Notes: a model not told the origin generated them from the letters alone. Shown: positions 47,180-59,439, numbered from the stretch's first letter. The stretch: 64,000 nt of DNA from Armigeres subalbatus (GCF_024139115.2 NC_085141.1:66291675-66355674); one strand, 5' to 3'. Numbers and translations: made by a program.

Positions 47180-48800
47180 GAACCGTGAACGCTCCGGGAT
47201 TCTTTCGGGAATTTATCCGGGAATTCCTTCGGAAATTCTTCTGAGAATTGCCGGATGGAATCTCGAGGGAATTTCCAAGAAAAAGCTCCCGAAGAAATTC
47301 CCGGAGAAATTCGTGAAGAAATTTCCGAAGAAACCCCCAAAAGAATCTTCCAAGGAATTTCCGAAGGAGCCTCGGTGAAATTCCTAAAATAATATCCAAA
47401 GGAAATCCTGAAGCTTCGAATTGAAGTATTCCCTAACGATCTTCCAGAGGAATTCTCGAATTAATTTTCGAATAATTTCACGAAGGAATTCCCAGAAGTG
47501 TCCCCAGAGGAATTCCCGAAGGAATTCTCGAATAAATTCCCGATGGAATTCCCGGAGGAATTTGCGAAGGAATTCCCGAAGGAATTTCCAAAGGAATTTT
47601 CGAAGGAATTTCCAAAGGAATTTCCGACGGAATTCCCGAACGTATTCCTGGAGGAATATCCGAAGTGATTCAAGCAGAAATTCCCATAATAATTACCGAA
47701 GCAATTGTCTAAGAAATTCCCGAAGTTCTCAGAGAATGACTCCAGAAATTCCTCCGGGAATTCGGTCAGGAATTTCTTTGAGAGGAATGCCTGAAGTATC
47801 TCCCAGAGAAATTTGCGGAGACAAAAGAATCCCTTGCAGGAGAAATTCCCGAAGGAATTTTTAAAGGATTTCCCGGAGGAGTTCCCAGAGAAATTTCCGA
47901 AAAACATTCTGGAGGAATTCCATAAAAAAAATCCCGCGGAAATTCCAAATAGGATTTCCCTAAGAAATTCCCGAAAGAATTCACAAACGATTTCCTGGAT
48001 GAATTCTTGAAAGAATTCGCAAAGGAATTACCAAAGGATTTAGAAAGCAATTCCTGGAGAAAAAAAATATGAATTTACAAAAGAACTCGCAAAGGAATTC
48101 CCAAAAATCCCAAATGAATTCCCGAATAAATTTTAGGAGGAATTTCCGTAGAAATTATCGGAGGAATTCTCCAAAGAAATTCGTGAACATTCTTCCGGAG
48201 GAAATCTCGAGATCATTCGAGAGGGGGAATTCACGAAGAAAAATTTCAAATGAATTCTTGAAAAATCCCCAAAGTAATTTCCGAAGGAATTTTCGGAGGA
48301 GTTGCCGAAGGAATTCCCGGACAATTTCTCGTAGGAAATCACTTCAAGCAGTTTCCTAGGGAATTCTCGGAGGGATTTCCGAAGGAATTCTCAGAGGATT
48401 TTTCGTAATAACTTCATATTAATTTCTCAGGGGAGTTCCCGTTGAAATTCTCGAAGGATTTGCCGGAGGAATTACCGAAGGAATTCCTGGAGGATTTTCC
48501 GAAGAAATTTCCAAAGGAACTCCCGGACATATTTACAAAGGAAGTCCTGCAGGAATTACCGAGGGACCTCTTAGAGGAATTTGCTACGGATATCCCAGAG
48601 GTATTCCTAATGGATGCTCCAGATGAACTCCCTGATGATCTCCCCTAGGAATCTTCGGAGGAGTAAACTAAGGATTTTTTGGAGGAATTTCTAAAAGAAT
48701 TTCCGTAAAAATTTGGTCTTCCTGAGGATTCTCCCGGAGTAATTTTCGAAGGATCCTTTGAACGAATTCTTCCAGGAGTTTCTCCGATAATTGTTTCAAG
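47180..48800. repeat. 12-bp GAATTTCCGAAG minisatellite
   Basis: About 1.6 kb of GAATTYCCGAAG units with frequent single-base changes. The 12-bp unit (four codons) keeps a frame open for long stretches on both strands (Arg-Asn-Ser-rich and Phe-Gly-Asn-Ser-rich peptides). These are repeat artefacts. Confidence 0.92.
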
Positions 48801-48869
48801 GATACCAACACTAACTTTACTGGGAGTAGCTCAAGAAATGTCACAGTAATTACTTTGAAATCAACATCA

Positions 48870-49970
48870 AATCCAATCCAAATTTAATCCAAATCCAAAT
48901 CCAATCCAAATTCAATCTAAATTCAATCCAAATCCAATCCAAATCCAATCCAAATCCAATCCAAATCCAATCCAAATCCAATCCAAATCCAATCCAAATC
49001 CAATTTAAATCCAATCCAAATCCAATCCAAATCCAATCCAAATCCAATCCAAATCCAATCCAAATCCAATCCAAATCCAATCCAAATCCAATCCAAATCC
49101 AATCCAAATCCAATCCAAATCCAATCCAAATTCAATCCAAATTCAATCCAAATCCAATCCAAATTCAATCCAAATCCAATCAAAATCCAATCCAAATCCA
49201 ATCCAAATCCAATCCAAATCCAATCCAAACCAAATCCAAATCCAATCCAAATCCAATCCAAATCCAATCCAAATCCAATTCAAATCCAATCCAAATCCAA
49301 TCCAAATTCAATCCAAATTCAATCCAAATCCAATCCAAATTCAATCCGAATCCAATCAAAATCCAATCCAAATCTAATTCAAATCAAATCCGAATCCAAC
49401 CCAAATCCAATCTAAATCCAATCCAAATCCAATCCAAATCCAATTCAAATCCAATCCAGATCCAATCCAAACCAAATCTAAATCCAATCCAAATCCAATC
49501 CAAATCTAATCCAAATCCAATCCAAATCCAATTCAAATAAAATCCAATCCAAATACAATCCAAATCCAATCCAAATCCAATTCAAATTCATTCCAAATCC
49601 AATCCAAATCCAATACAAATCCAATCCAAATCCAATCCAAATCGAAAGCCAGTCTAAATCCAAATCCAAATCCAATCCAAATCCAAATCCAATCCAAATC
49701 CAATCCAAATCCAATCCAAATCCATTCCAAATTCAAATCTAATCCAAATCCAAATACAATTCAAATTCAATCCGAATTGAATCCAAATCCAATCCAAATC
49801 CAATCCAAATCCAATCCAAATCCAATCCAAATCCAATCCAAATCCAATCCAAATCCAATCCAAATCCAAATCAAAGGAAAATTCAATCCAAATCCAATCC
49901 GAATCCAATTCAAATCCAACCCAAATTCAAGTCAAACCCAATTCAAATCCAATCCAAATAGAATATTGAT
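48870..49970. repeat. 11-bp CCAATCCAAAT minisatellite
   Basis: About 1.1 kb, roughly 100 units, of CCAATCCAAAT. Common variants are TTCAATCCAAA, CCAAACCAAAT and extra CCAAAT units. The minus strand reads an 11-residue repeat DLDWIWIGFGL in every phase because three units make 33 bases without a stop. It is not a protein gene. It begins about 70 bp after the 12-bp array. Confidence 0.97.
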
Positions 49971-49989
49971 GAGCATTTGTCTAAAACAA

Positions 49990-50248
49990 TGATGGGGTAT
50001 CAAACCGTTTATTATGATTTGTTTAATCTAACGTTAAATCATTTTGATCTAATTTCTAAAATGTATTGCATTTCTCAAATGTATTGCAAATGCAAGCATT
50101 ACGGGATTATGCTTGGTAGGTCGCATATCTAAAAAGTTTGGGAACCTCTATTAACCATCTTCATTAAATCATAATGATAACATGAGCTGATTTCAGTATA
50201 GCTTTTCAACAATTTCATACTGGTTTCGGAGATATCTTGAAGCTTTTC
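49990..50248. other. AT-rich spacer
   Basis: Nothing recognised. Confidence 0.4.
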
Positions 50249-50326
50249 AATTAATTCTTTTTTTTATTATTATCTTTATTAATGAGGTTTTCGGCCCTTG
50301 ACCGGTTCACCTCATAATTAATTCTT
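50249..50326 (-). mobile_element. Very short 3' end of a LINE with target duplication
   Basis: On the minus strand 50315-50260 reads GAGGTGAACCGGTCAAGGGC then CGAAAACCTCATTAATAAAG and an AATAATAAAAAAA-like tail, the 3' terminus of a non-LTR retrotransposon. AATTAATTCTT is duplicated at 50249-50259 and 50316-50326. Only about 56 bp of the element was inserted. Confidence 0.75.
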
Positions 50327-50879
50327 GTTTCGAATAGTTAAAACGGTACAGGCATTAAATCGTCGTGTTGCTAATGGAAGTACGGCCTCCAGACATGGGG
50401 TCTCCTCTGTTGGTTTATATTTTCAAGTGGTAGAGATGTGGTAGAAATTGTAGATGAGGATCTGCCACCTCCGCTTTGCTTTCTCCACAGCCATAACATC
50501 GGTTCCCATCTTGCAGTTGCTTAAAAGCACCCTAAAAAAATTTAGTTACATTTTATAAACTAGCAAAAAATGTTTCAGTTGCTTAAGTTATAAGTATTAC
50601 GCTCCATATCAGATAAGTGCAGGTCGGAACTATCCAATCCAGAAAGGATAACGGAATTTACCCGAGTATTCAAAGCAAATTTGTACGAAATAACTTTCAT
50701 TCCGCTTTCTATTTCGGTGAAAACAAACGAAAACAAACTGTCAAAATATTTTTCGCACAAACTATTGCAAAATAAATCAGTATTGAGGTAATTTGACACT
50801 GGGGGATAAATTTATCCCCCAAAAAAGAACGAACAGGCAAACCTGTCAAAATCCATAGTAAAAAAATGGATATCGCTCC

Positions 50880-51072
50880 CAAGATTTGTTTATGTACAGG
50901 TTATCCGACATTATTCCGACTTCGTCAGTAGATGGGAATAACCAGCGCGGGAGGGAAACATACATTTTCAGTGCAAAACGTAAACAAACGAGCATAAATT
51001 CCATACAAAAATCCAAGATGGCTGAGTTGGGGATATTTACAAGTCGGATAACCTGTACATAAAAAAATCTTG
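50880..51072. mobile_element. 193-bp hAT-type MITE with perfect 8-bp duplication
   Basis: Ends CAAGATTTGTTTATGTACAG and (inverse) CAAGATTTTTTTATGTACAG continue as GTTATCCGAC on both arms, inverted repeats of about 31 bp. ATCGCTCC at 50872-50879 and 51073-51080 is an exact target duplication, which suggests a fairly recent insertion. No coding capacity. Confidence 0.9.
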
Positions 51073-51080
51073 ATCGCTCC

Positions 51081-52720
51081 TCTGGTGATTTACCAACGAC
51101 CCATCGCAGTCCACCTTAGGATGGGTTGATGGTGGTGGTGACAATGGATAATGGTTACGGATGAACTACTTATCGTGTAGCGTGACATACTTGCATCAAT
51201 ACAACAATAAGCAAACTCATCAAAAAACAATAAGATGAGTTTAAGGGCCTTCCAAACGAAGCCTTCCAGTGTCCTTAACAACACGCCTCAGATCTTAAAA
51301 TCTAACGTCACGAATGAATTGGAGCGTTTTGTTGTCGTTTTTCATAGCAACGAGCATTTTTTAATCTGGTACCTACCTACCCATTTCAATTTTCCTTCCA
51401 TTCCTCGATCTCTCTCTATCTCGGTGGTCCCTTCAATATCGTGGAGAGGCGACTGTATAATCTTTTGTAGGACATTTCTGAAAAAATATTACCATTACAA
51501 TTCAATATTATTTATTCATTATCGAGCTGCAATGAAAACATCGAAAAAGCTTTAGGGGGCATATTGGACTGTTCGCCCTATAAGATTATCCTTTATAAAG
51601 AATCAAAAAAATACTAGATATGACTGAGAATAGAACGAGAGTCACCTTCACCACCTTCAACATGTACTTGCATCTACATATCCATACGGTTAAGGCTGGT
51701 CCCCGTCTACAGCGCCGGTGTTGATTATAAATACATGGGACCCTACAATGTGCACATTTAGGTTCAAAAACTGATTTTCCTAAGTTCTATTCACTTGGTT
51801 TCGTGAGTGAGAAAAGTACAGTCATAATAATCATACTCATGTTTGAAGGCTAACTTGTGTCCCTATGCGAACATATACTATTAAATAAATAGCAACTGTT
51901 ATCAAAAAGAATTCGAACAACGCTAATGAACACATTAATAAATGTCTAGATATTTTCGGAAAAAAAAACCACACGGAATTTATCCAACAAAAGAAAACAA
52001 ATTTTAGCTCATGTGTCTATTTTGAACCGTAGAAGCCAAAAATAATCTGTCAATTACCACTTTTGAGAGTCACATGTTGACGGATTGAGTGAGAAAATAT
52101 ATTTAAATTGCCGTAAATAATATCCAAAGTCAACGCGAATTGCGCACGGGCGAATCAGAGAACAAACGCTCGCAAAAGAGTTATTCTGATGAATCACTCG
52201 AACCATTCGCGTGGGATGGGCTTTTAAACAACCCCGAAAATAAAACCTGGTTCCCCATGTGACGAACGACCTTGCTAGATTACATAACCCTCTTCAAACC
52301 ATCTAAGTGGAGAAGTAAACAAAACTGTTAATTTTAACCCAAACAGCTTTCGGCGTAGAAGTACCATCTGGATGGGATGAAAAATCTGGACATTTAACGG
52401 TTTTGCATTATATTAGCATAACATTACAGTGACATGTTCATGTTGAACAATTTGAGTTGTTTCTAATCTTGAAAAAGCGAATCCGTGGTGCAAATTGCTG
52501 AGTCCGAGCCAAGATTTTGCTTAAGGTGTTCATCATGATAAAGATGATCTACACGAAACAGGTATATGCTGGAGATTGTATGGTGTACAGATTGTGTTGT
52601 CACAACTTGGTCATCTTTTTTTTTTCTTGCTTGCCTAATTACGAGTGCGGTACGTCAAACATTGTCAATTGTTTAGATTAGCCATTAGCGTTTTGTTGTG
52701 CTTTCGTACATTCGCTGTCA
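51081..52720. other. AT-rich DNA, no gene recognised
   Basis: A 106-codon frame at 51235-51555 has no domain, no splice support and ordinary AT-rich composition. Nothing else seen. Confidence 0.4.
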
Positions 52721-53390
52721 ATGAGTCTGCGGTATCGACCGTCCACTGAAGGGAACCCACAGACATTTAGGCGCAGTCAGAGTAACGATACTCGACCGAA
52801 AGAACAGGTTCCTGTGAGAAAAACGCAGAATCAAGCATGTCATCTCTCCTAGCTTGATCGCGGCCGACTGACCTTGGCCGATTACCGAACGCCGTTTTTA
52901 GCGTCTTTAGCGGGTGAATTCATATGAGTAGACACGAACGTGAGAGACAGACAGACGCACACCCGTCCGACGGAGTCAACAATTATTGTGTGATCCCGGA
53001 GGACAGCCAATGTCAGCATCCAAGTGGAAACATCCATATGGCAGCGAAGAAATTAGTCGCAGAACAGTTCATAACAAGCCAATTGGGTCTTATCATCTGG
53101 ATATATCGGAGACGAAAACCGACACAGTCAGCAGTCGCACTCGAAACGTTCCATGCGGAATTAAGCAGCGGTCCCGCCAACACCCCGACCTTGAAAATTT
53201 GCGTATTGCACGTTTCCGCTAGACGTTGCTCGCTCACACTGCCGTTGATCAATCATCTTCGAAAGATATCGTTCAAGTGGGTCAGTGTTTTGCGTGCAAC
53301 GTTCGTCACTGATCGAGTCAAGGTCTTAGTGTTAATTGAGTTTACCAAAACGGACGATGAGAACCCTTGTTTAAGATAAAGAAATGGGGC
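52721..53390 (+). promoter_or_regulatory. GC-richer block, possible promoter or untranslated first exon
   Basis: The composition is clearly higher in GC than either side. TCAGTG at 53282-53287 matches the arthropod initiator, and GATCGA about 28 bases downstream partly fits a downstream promoter element. A 151-codon frame (52924-53379) crosses the block, but its peptide has no recognisable domain and its composition looks non-coding. No gene can be assigned. Confidence 0.25.
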
Positions 53391-53619
53391 GAAGTTTAAA
53401 CCTTTTAACTCTAAATTGTTTATTTTTTCCATTGTTACTTATTGATTTTTAAATCAAAGATTGGGAAACGAAAACTTTAAATTCAAACACTTAGTATAAA
53501 GGGGCTCATATAAAGGTCACAAAAGTTGAAAAGAAATCAAGTGATTTGCAGTTTAGGGTTTTCAACTCACATTTTCGCCTTTTTCCGTGATAAAGGTTAA
53601 ACATTATTCATTATTCAGT

Positions 53620-53745
53620 GGAAGATGACTTGCGGACCCTCCGTAGACTGCGTGGCTGGCGACGTGTTGCCATGGACCGAGCCGAATGGAGAAGACTCTT
53701 ACATACCGCACAGGCCACTTCGGCCTTAGTCTGAAATAATAATAA
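53620..53745 (+). mobile_element. 5'-truncated LINE 3' end, same family as 6197-8444
   Basis: GGAAGATGACTTGCGGACCC through CGAATGGAGAAGACTCTTAC and CACTTCGGCCTTAGTCTGAA is the inverse of 6226-6335 almost base for base, and ends in an (AAT)n tail. Only the last ~110 bases of the element are present. Confidence 0.88.
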
Positions 53746-55736
53746 TAATATTATTCATTCCCTGAATGATATATTTTTTGAAAATTCTATGATAAATACT
53801 GATCGTACATTTCATTTGTGTTTTACCCATTGGCTATCAAAATCATTCAGTGCTAGATTTCGAACAGCTATGGGCCCCAAATAGTCTATGTGAATAAAGC
53901 CGATAACTCAGCGGTAAGTGAAAAAAGTTTGTATTCAGAGTTGCGGTGAAGCCTCTTATTGTTTTGGTCAAAAGTTTTATCGGCTTATCAATTTGGGCTG
54001 CCCTAGAAATGCCATTCAAGAGCTATCAACAAATCGTCTGTTAGTTAACTTCCATCACCTTCTAACGACATCACTCTAGAATTTCTTAGTGATTGCATAA
54101 TTCGTCACGCTGAGGATCATCCGCATCCTACGCAGGTTGAGCTTTTAAAATCATAATGGAGTTGCAAAATCTTCTCAACAAACTCGCATTTGTGTATATG
54201 TATTTACGAATTGTAAGTGTACCTTGTCGCTTCCTTCGGAATTCATTCGGTCGCAAATTGCTTCGCAGCATTCATATCATGACTGATGATCCGCTCCTCC
54301 CAAGTATCACGTATGTATCTGGTGGCGTTGCTCTTCTTCAATGCAACGATGACATCGCTTGCTATGCGTGGCACTACCTTCGCAGTAAGTCCACTGCACA
54401 GGCTTAGCTGACTGACTGACTGACTCAAGCTGAAGGCGTATTCGCGCACGCGTAGCCGCGGAAGATCCGTTCCGTTCATCGGTAATCGCTTTCGGCGTGG
54501 GGCGATGATTACTTAACAATAGGTTGAAGGTGCAGTTAATCTTCTTATGCAAATATCTTTGCCGTTGGTTGCATCGGTAAGAGTTATTACCCAGGCTGGG
54601 CAAAGCTTGCGCAGGAATTACTTCCACCCATCATCATTCACAGTACCTATGCGAAGTAGCGAGGCTTCTTGGTGGCACTATACGTCTCGGCCACGGGACG
54701 ATTCTGGCAAAGCATGCACCCGGCAGCCTTATGCTGGCAAGAGATATGGTTCGTTCCGTTATCCGGCGCGAATGCAATCGAGCAGTTGACGATATGATGG
54801 GAATCGCTCGGTCGTCGCAGATGAAGATGTACCTTCTGCAATAGGAAGATTGACTTGATAAACGATGGTGTTCCTCCTTCGATGCGGTTTACCTCCCGAC
54901 CGCGGGAATAATGAAACGATAAAATTAAGCCCGATAAGGTCGATCGTCCCGTGGTGCCGTACGTCGCAGGATCACGTTACGCCCAATCGATGTGAGCTTT
55001 TTGTGACCTGGAAAGCCCACTTCCCTTCGCAGCATAATTGGATGCAACCGTCAGTTCCACCAGTTGGCTAGGAATGTTCATAGCCGATGTGCTATTAATT
55101 ATAATTAATGACGATTTAAAATACATTGTTGAGTTTACCGAGGGCGGAGGTAACCGATGAGATTGCCGGTTATGATCGAATAGATTATTTCGCCAGAGGA
55201 AAAGATGAACATTAATCATACGATGAAAAGGACAGCTGTCGCAAATTTAATACAAATGCCTTTTATCGATTGTCCAATTTTATGGTTAGAATTTGATTAA
55301 ATTATAAGGAAAATTTTTCAACTCAGCAAAACCGGATCCACGCTGCCGTGATCTGACAAAGTGACGTAAGCGCCAAATTACAACATAATAGTTTTTCTGT
55401 TAAAGAGCACGATGAGTACTACTCGTTAACACCATTTTCGGAAAATAGTTAAAACGTCACTTTTTCAGATTACGGCAGCACGGAGGTTGCTTCATTAGTT
55501 GATAAGAAAATTATTTTTGTGTGAGCAAAAACGTGAGGTGCGCACAGGTTGACCGCCATTTTTCGGCTCCGTTGTAATTCACCCGATAAAGCGCAAATGA
55601 CCGGAAATCATTATGTTGACAATAAGATACGATTTGAAATCCTAGAGGTTTAAATAAAAAGCTTGATGGAAACTGCTCGGTATCAACAATATCTCGAAAA
55701 GAACATATTGATACGTTGGGCGGATATGTTGGGGTT
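53746..55736. other. Unassigned DNA with a GC-richer core (54.2-55.1 kb)
   Basis: 54.2-55.1 kb is less AT-rich and has several 60-106-codon frames on both strands, none with a recognisable domain or consistent splice sites. A (TGAC)5 run lies at about 54410-54424. It may be conserved non-coding sequence. Confidence 0.35.
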
Positions 55737-55890
55737 GAGAACAAAAGGTCGAAAGGACAAAAGGCCGAAGTGATAAATTGTCGAAAAGGACCAAAGGTAG
55801 CAATGAACAAAAGGTCGAAAGGACAAAACGTCGAAAGAGACAAACTGTCGAAGGGGCAAAAGGTCGATAGGGACAAAAGGTTGAAAAAGA
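55737..55890. repeat. GGTCGAAAGGACAAAA minisatellite capping polypyrimidine copy C
   Basis: About nine 16-17-bp units of AAAGGTCGAAAGGACAA with drift, related to the GGCCGAA family at 19.45 and 21.37 kb. Confidence 0.8.
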
Positions 55891-56190
55891 CTTCTTACTT
55901 CCTTCTTTTTTCTTCCTTCTTCCTCCTCCCTTCTGCCTTCTTTCTTCTTCCTTTCTTTTTTCTTTCTTCTCCCTTCTTTCTTCTTCCTACTTCTTTCTTT
56001 CTTCTTTCTTCTTTCTTCTTCTTTCTTCTTCTTTCTTCTTCTTTCTTCGTTCTGCCTTCTTCCATCTTCCATCTTCTTTTTTCCTTTTCCTTCCCCCTTC
56101 TTCTTCTTTCTTCTGCTTCTTCCTTCTTCTTTTTTTTCTTCTTCCTTCTGAATTCTTCCTTCTGAATTCTTCCTTTTTCCATCTTCTTTT
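55891..56190. repeat. Polypyrimidine tract, copy C
   Basis: 300 bp of C/T-rich sequence (CTTCTTTCTT, CTTCCTTCTG) starting directly after the GGTCGAAAGG array. It ends with a CTTCTGAATTCTTC duplication at 56146-56172. Confidence 0.9.
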
Positions 56191-56194
56191 TGCC

Positions 56195-56480
56195 TTTCTC
56201 GTATACTAAGTATACGGTAAAGGCTATATGATCGCTCCAAAAACAAACTTTTTATAGAAGGCCCGGAGACCCATAGTGTTATATACCGATCGACTCAGCT
56301 CGACGAATTGAGGTGATGTCTGTGTGTATATGTGTGTGTCTGTGCGCACCCGCCCAAAAAAAAATGTCACTCATTTTTCAAGTACTTATCCTTAACCGAT
56401 TTACTCGCAACAAGTTGCATTCGACGCAGGATACTCTACCATTGTTTCCTATTGAAAATTGGTCAAATCGGACTATGGGC
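56195..56480. repeat. Dispersed repeat with CTTTCTCGTATACTAAGTAT start
   Basis: The sequence GCCTTTCTCGTATACTAAGT followed by GGCCCGGAGACCCATAGTG, CGACTCAGCTCGACGAATTG and a TGTGTG run is of a kind I recall as common in mosquito genomes. I cannot name the family and see no opposite terminus. Confidence 0.4.
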
Positions 56481-56749
56481 TTGGACAGTGTTGTCATTCT
56501 CCTCTGTGTAGTGAAGAGCGAGTGCCAGATTACTCTCAACACTCTTCTACAATTGAGAGCATCGCACTCGTCATTGATTATCACTACACTATTTTCCTGC
56601 GCGCAGCGATGAACTAAGCTGCGCTCACAATTTAAAGCACTCCACACTGTCCCAAACTGTAGCGTGAACAAAGAGCACTGGGATGCGCTGTAGTGACTGA
56701 GTGTCAACTAATTCAGTGAACTATACCAGTGCGCACTGAAGATTCCGCA

Positions 56750-58384
56750 CTGCAGTGCGAACTGAAGTGAGCGAAACAGTTGGTCGGGGTTCAGTCAAAT
56801 CGCACCGAGCGCCAATGATAAATTACCGATTTTTCCACTCAAACTTTCATTTAGTAGATTTAATTGACCACAAATCGTATCGGATATCCCTCAACTCCAT
56901 AACTGAGGATTACCTTCTGCAAATGGTGCGGTTTGGCTGAACCCCCACCAGTTGATTGCTGAGATCGTTGGGATGGACGGCGCAGCGGCATGACTGCCGA
57001 TGTTGTTTTTTCTTCTTTTTCTTCTTACTTCGTATTTCTTCGCACAAGGCAATTATTTGCATGCTGCATTGATATTAGGTCTAGCGCAGTTGTCCCCAAC
57101 ATTTTTACTACCAAGGGCCGCACAGCAATTTTGAACTGTTAAAGCGTGTTTTACATAGAAATTTTAAGTTTAATCAAAATGAATTTTATACCCATTTCAC
57201 AATTAATCGAATTCGTTGCCCTGGGTTTTCTTCAAATAATATGTTTGTAAGAACATTTTTACAGTTGGTTTTATAGCCAACTGATTTTAAGTTCATACTA
57301 ACAGAAACTTTTGCGGCAGCGGACATGAGACGAAAAATATTTTTTCGCAACAACACCTCTTCAGCATACTTTGCAGAACATATTTTAAGCTATTTTCCAA
57401 ATGAGCATATGTCGTCTGATCTTAGGACTTTGAACTTTTGTTGAAAGATTATTGTTCATTACAAAACAGTAACGATTCCTCAATTTTAATTTATCGTTTC
57501 ATGGAATTGAAATATGCGAAATTCATGCGCGAAAATGCAAAAAAAGTAAAGAGAATTTGATTAGATAATTGATTGTGAAAATTTTATTTCTTATTTGAGC
57601 TGTCAAACTTGAAATCGTCCAATTCCTACCCGATGTAAGCCGAACTAGGGCCCAAAAACTCGTTAGTGGAGACAACAATAATGAATATTCCAATTCAGTG
57701 TCATTTAACATTGAGATGAGTGATTGAGTGAGATTACGAGACCTCATTGATTATAACTTGTCGCGCGAAATAACGAGAAATATGATTTTGAAGCCAGGTG
57801 AACTTGCCAGCGGTGTTGAATAGAAATCGAGTAAATCTGCATTCCGCACTATTTACCGTGTTTCCAGATTTCCGAACAATTGAAGTTTACTGAAACCTTT
57901 TGTTCATCAACTAATAAATACATCTTGACTTTGTAAAATATTCTTCGTTGCGTAAAGTACGTTAATAGTCAATCATTTCTTGGGATAGAATTCAAGCTAC
58001 TTTTCAATTGAATGTTGCTAAGGCCTAACTTATATTGAATGCATTCTTATTTCAGGGCGATGTAATGATAATGTTTTCATAATTTTGATCTTCAGTTCAA
58101 CATTTGAATCTGCGAACAAAAAAGGACGAATTAGCTATTTTCATAGCCCGAAGTTGTTTGCTTTTGGCTTACGTAATATCTATGAAGTGATAGATATAGT
58201 TAATCATGATGATAACATAATTTAGGTAAATGTTTTGTGATTCACAAGACGATGCGATGGGATTGAGAACGATGGAAGGAACACTTTTTATGGAATTGTC
58301 TATATTCATTGATGGATTTTATATTTTTTAAAGTGCTGCTTTTCCATAGTTTTCACATAAAATTGTTTTTAAAAATTGAGCATG
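56750..58384. other. AT-rich DNA, no gene recognised
   Basis: 56.55-56.82 kb is dense in CACTG/CAGTG phrases without a clean period. From 57087, CAGTTGTCCCCAACATTTTT and GGGCCGCACAGCAA resemble one terminus of a hAT-type element; no partner end found. No coding exon supported. Confidence 0.4.
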
Positions 58385-58690
58385 AGCATTATGACCGTAC
58401 AATTCGTAGTTACTACTCCGTGATTGACTGGAACGTGTGAAATTGCACAGAGAACCATGTGAATGGAGCATGGGATTTTCTATCCATTCTCAAGGTACTA
58501 CACGTTTCAGAAGCTCACGTATTTTAAATCAATAACGGCGCTGGCCACTTCATTACGGTCATATAGGAAAGGAAGGATTGTTAGTTCGACTCTCGTTGCT
58601 ACTAGAGACCGAGAGCACCTCCACGATTGTCTTGGGAGGAGGATATTTTATCTGGATTCACTTTGGTGAGTGATGCGATCTATGGGAGGG
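58385..58690 (+). repeat. Dispersed repeat, longest copy in the window
   Basis: Matches the inverse of 39470-39745 over most of its length and matches 6110-6186 at its right end (TTATCTGGATTCACTTTGG; AGTGATGCGATCTATGGG). Family and mechanism are not recognised. A 68-codon frame across it is not convincing. Confidence 0.6.
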
Positions 58691-59439
58691 AGCTCAGTGA
58701 AGTTTTACCGACTCTGGTCAAATTAAGTAGCTGTATGGATAATAACGAGAAAGGTGATATCACTTTATAAAAAAATAAGTTTCTTGAGATAGAACATGAA
58801 GAACAAAAAGTAATCGAATTTATGATTTTGAAAATATTTTCGCTTCTGCAGACTTTCGTATTGGAATTTATTTACTTCTGGTTAAATGGTTAAATGGTTC
58901 AATGGTTTTTTTAAATTGGTTTTAAAATGTATTTCTATTTGATTAGTTATGTTTTTGATTCATCACTATTTTGATTTAATATATCTTATCTCTTTTCATT
59001 TGATTTGCATTATATTCATTCATGTAAAATTTGAGGATAATTTTCGTTATTTTTTTTTCATAGAAATCCTAAACTAAAACTAAACTTACTTAAATAATTT
59101 GGTTACGCATATGCACAGCACATGTTTCCGAAATGGACAAATTGAAACTAACTTTGCGAATCCACGTGTCTTGGAGGGACTCGTGGACATGCCAACGGCT
59201 TGCTTGGCTAAAGCAACAAACTAACAGTTCGTTGTTTGAATTCAACAAGGGTAATAGTTCCGATAGCCGTGGGTGTACCGTGTCTGAAACATAATTGATG
59301 AGCTTTTGAATGCACACTTAAGATAAGTGGAATAAAGTAGACTCAGTGTATGCAAAGAAATAGTAGTTGAACGTGCTTAGTTCCTCCACTATTGTGTCTT
59401 TTATCCTGATAACGAAGTTAATGCGCTAGTTTCAGTAAC
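58691..59439. other. AT-rich DNA, no gene recognised
   Basis: Nothing beyond short frames without domains. Confidence 0.4.

Noticed and set aside
48850..49908. Minus-strand frames encoding a DLDWIWIGFGL repeat protein
   Set aside because: The 11-bp unit has no stop in any phase, so the same peptide appears in all three frames; there is no unique start or flanking coding sequence.
47180..49970. CRISPR-like regular repeats
   Set aside because: Units are contiguous, 11-12 bp and without unique spacers; the genome is a eukaryote.
51235..51555. 106-codon plus-strand frame
   Set aside because: No domain, no splice or promoter support, ordinary AT-rich composition.
52924..53379. 151-codon frame as a protein gene
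   Set aside because: No domain and no codon pattern; listed only as a possible promoter or leader block.
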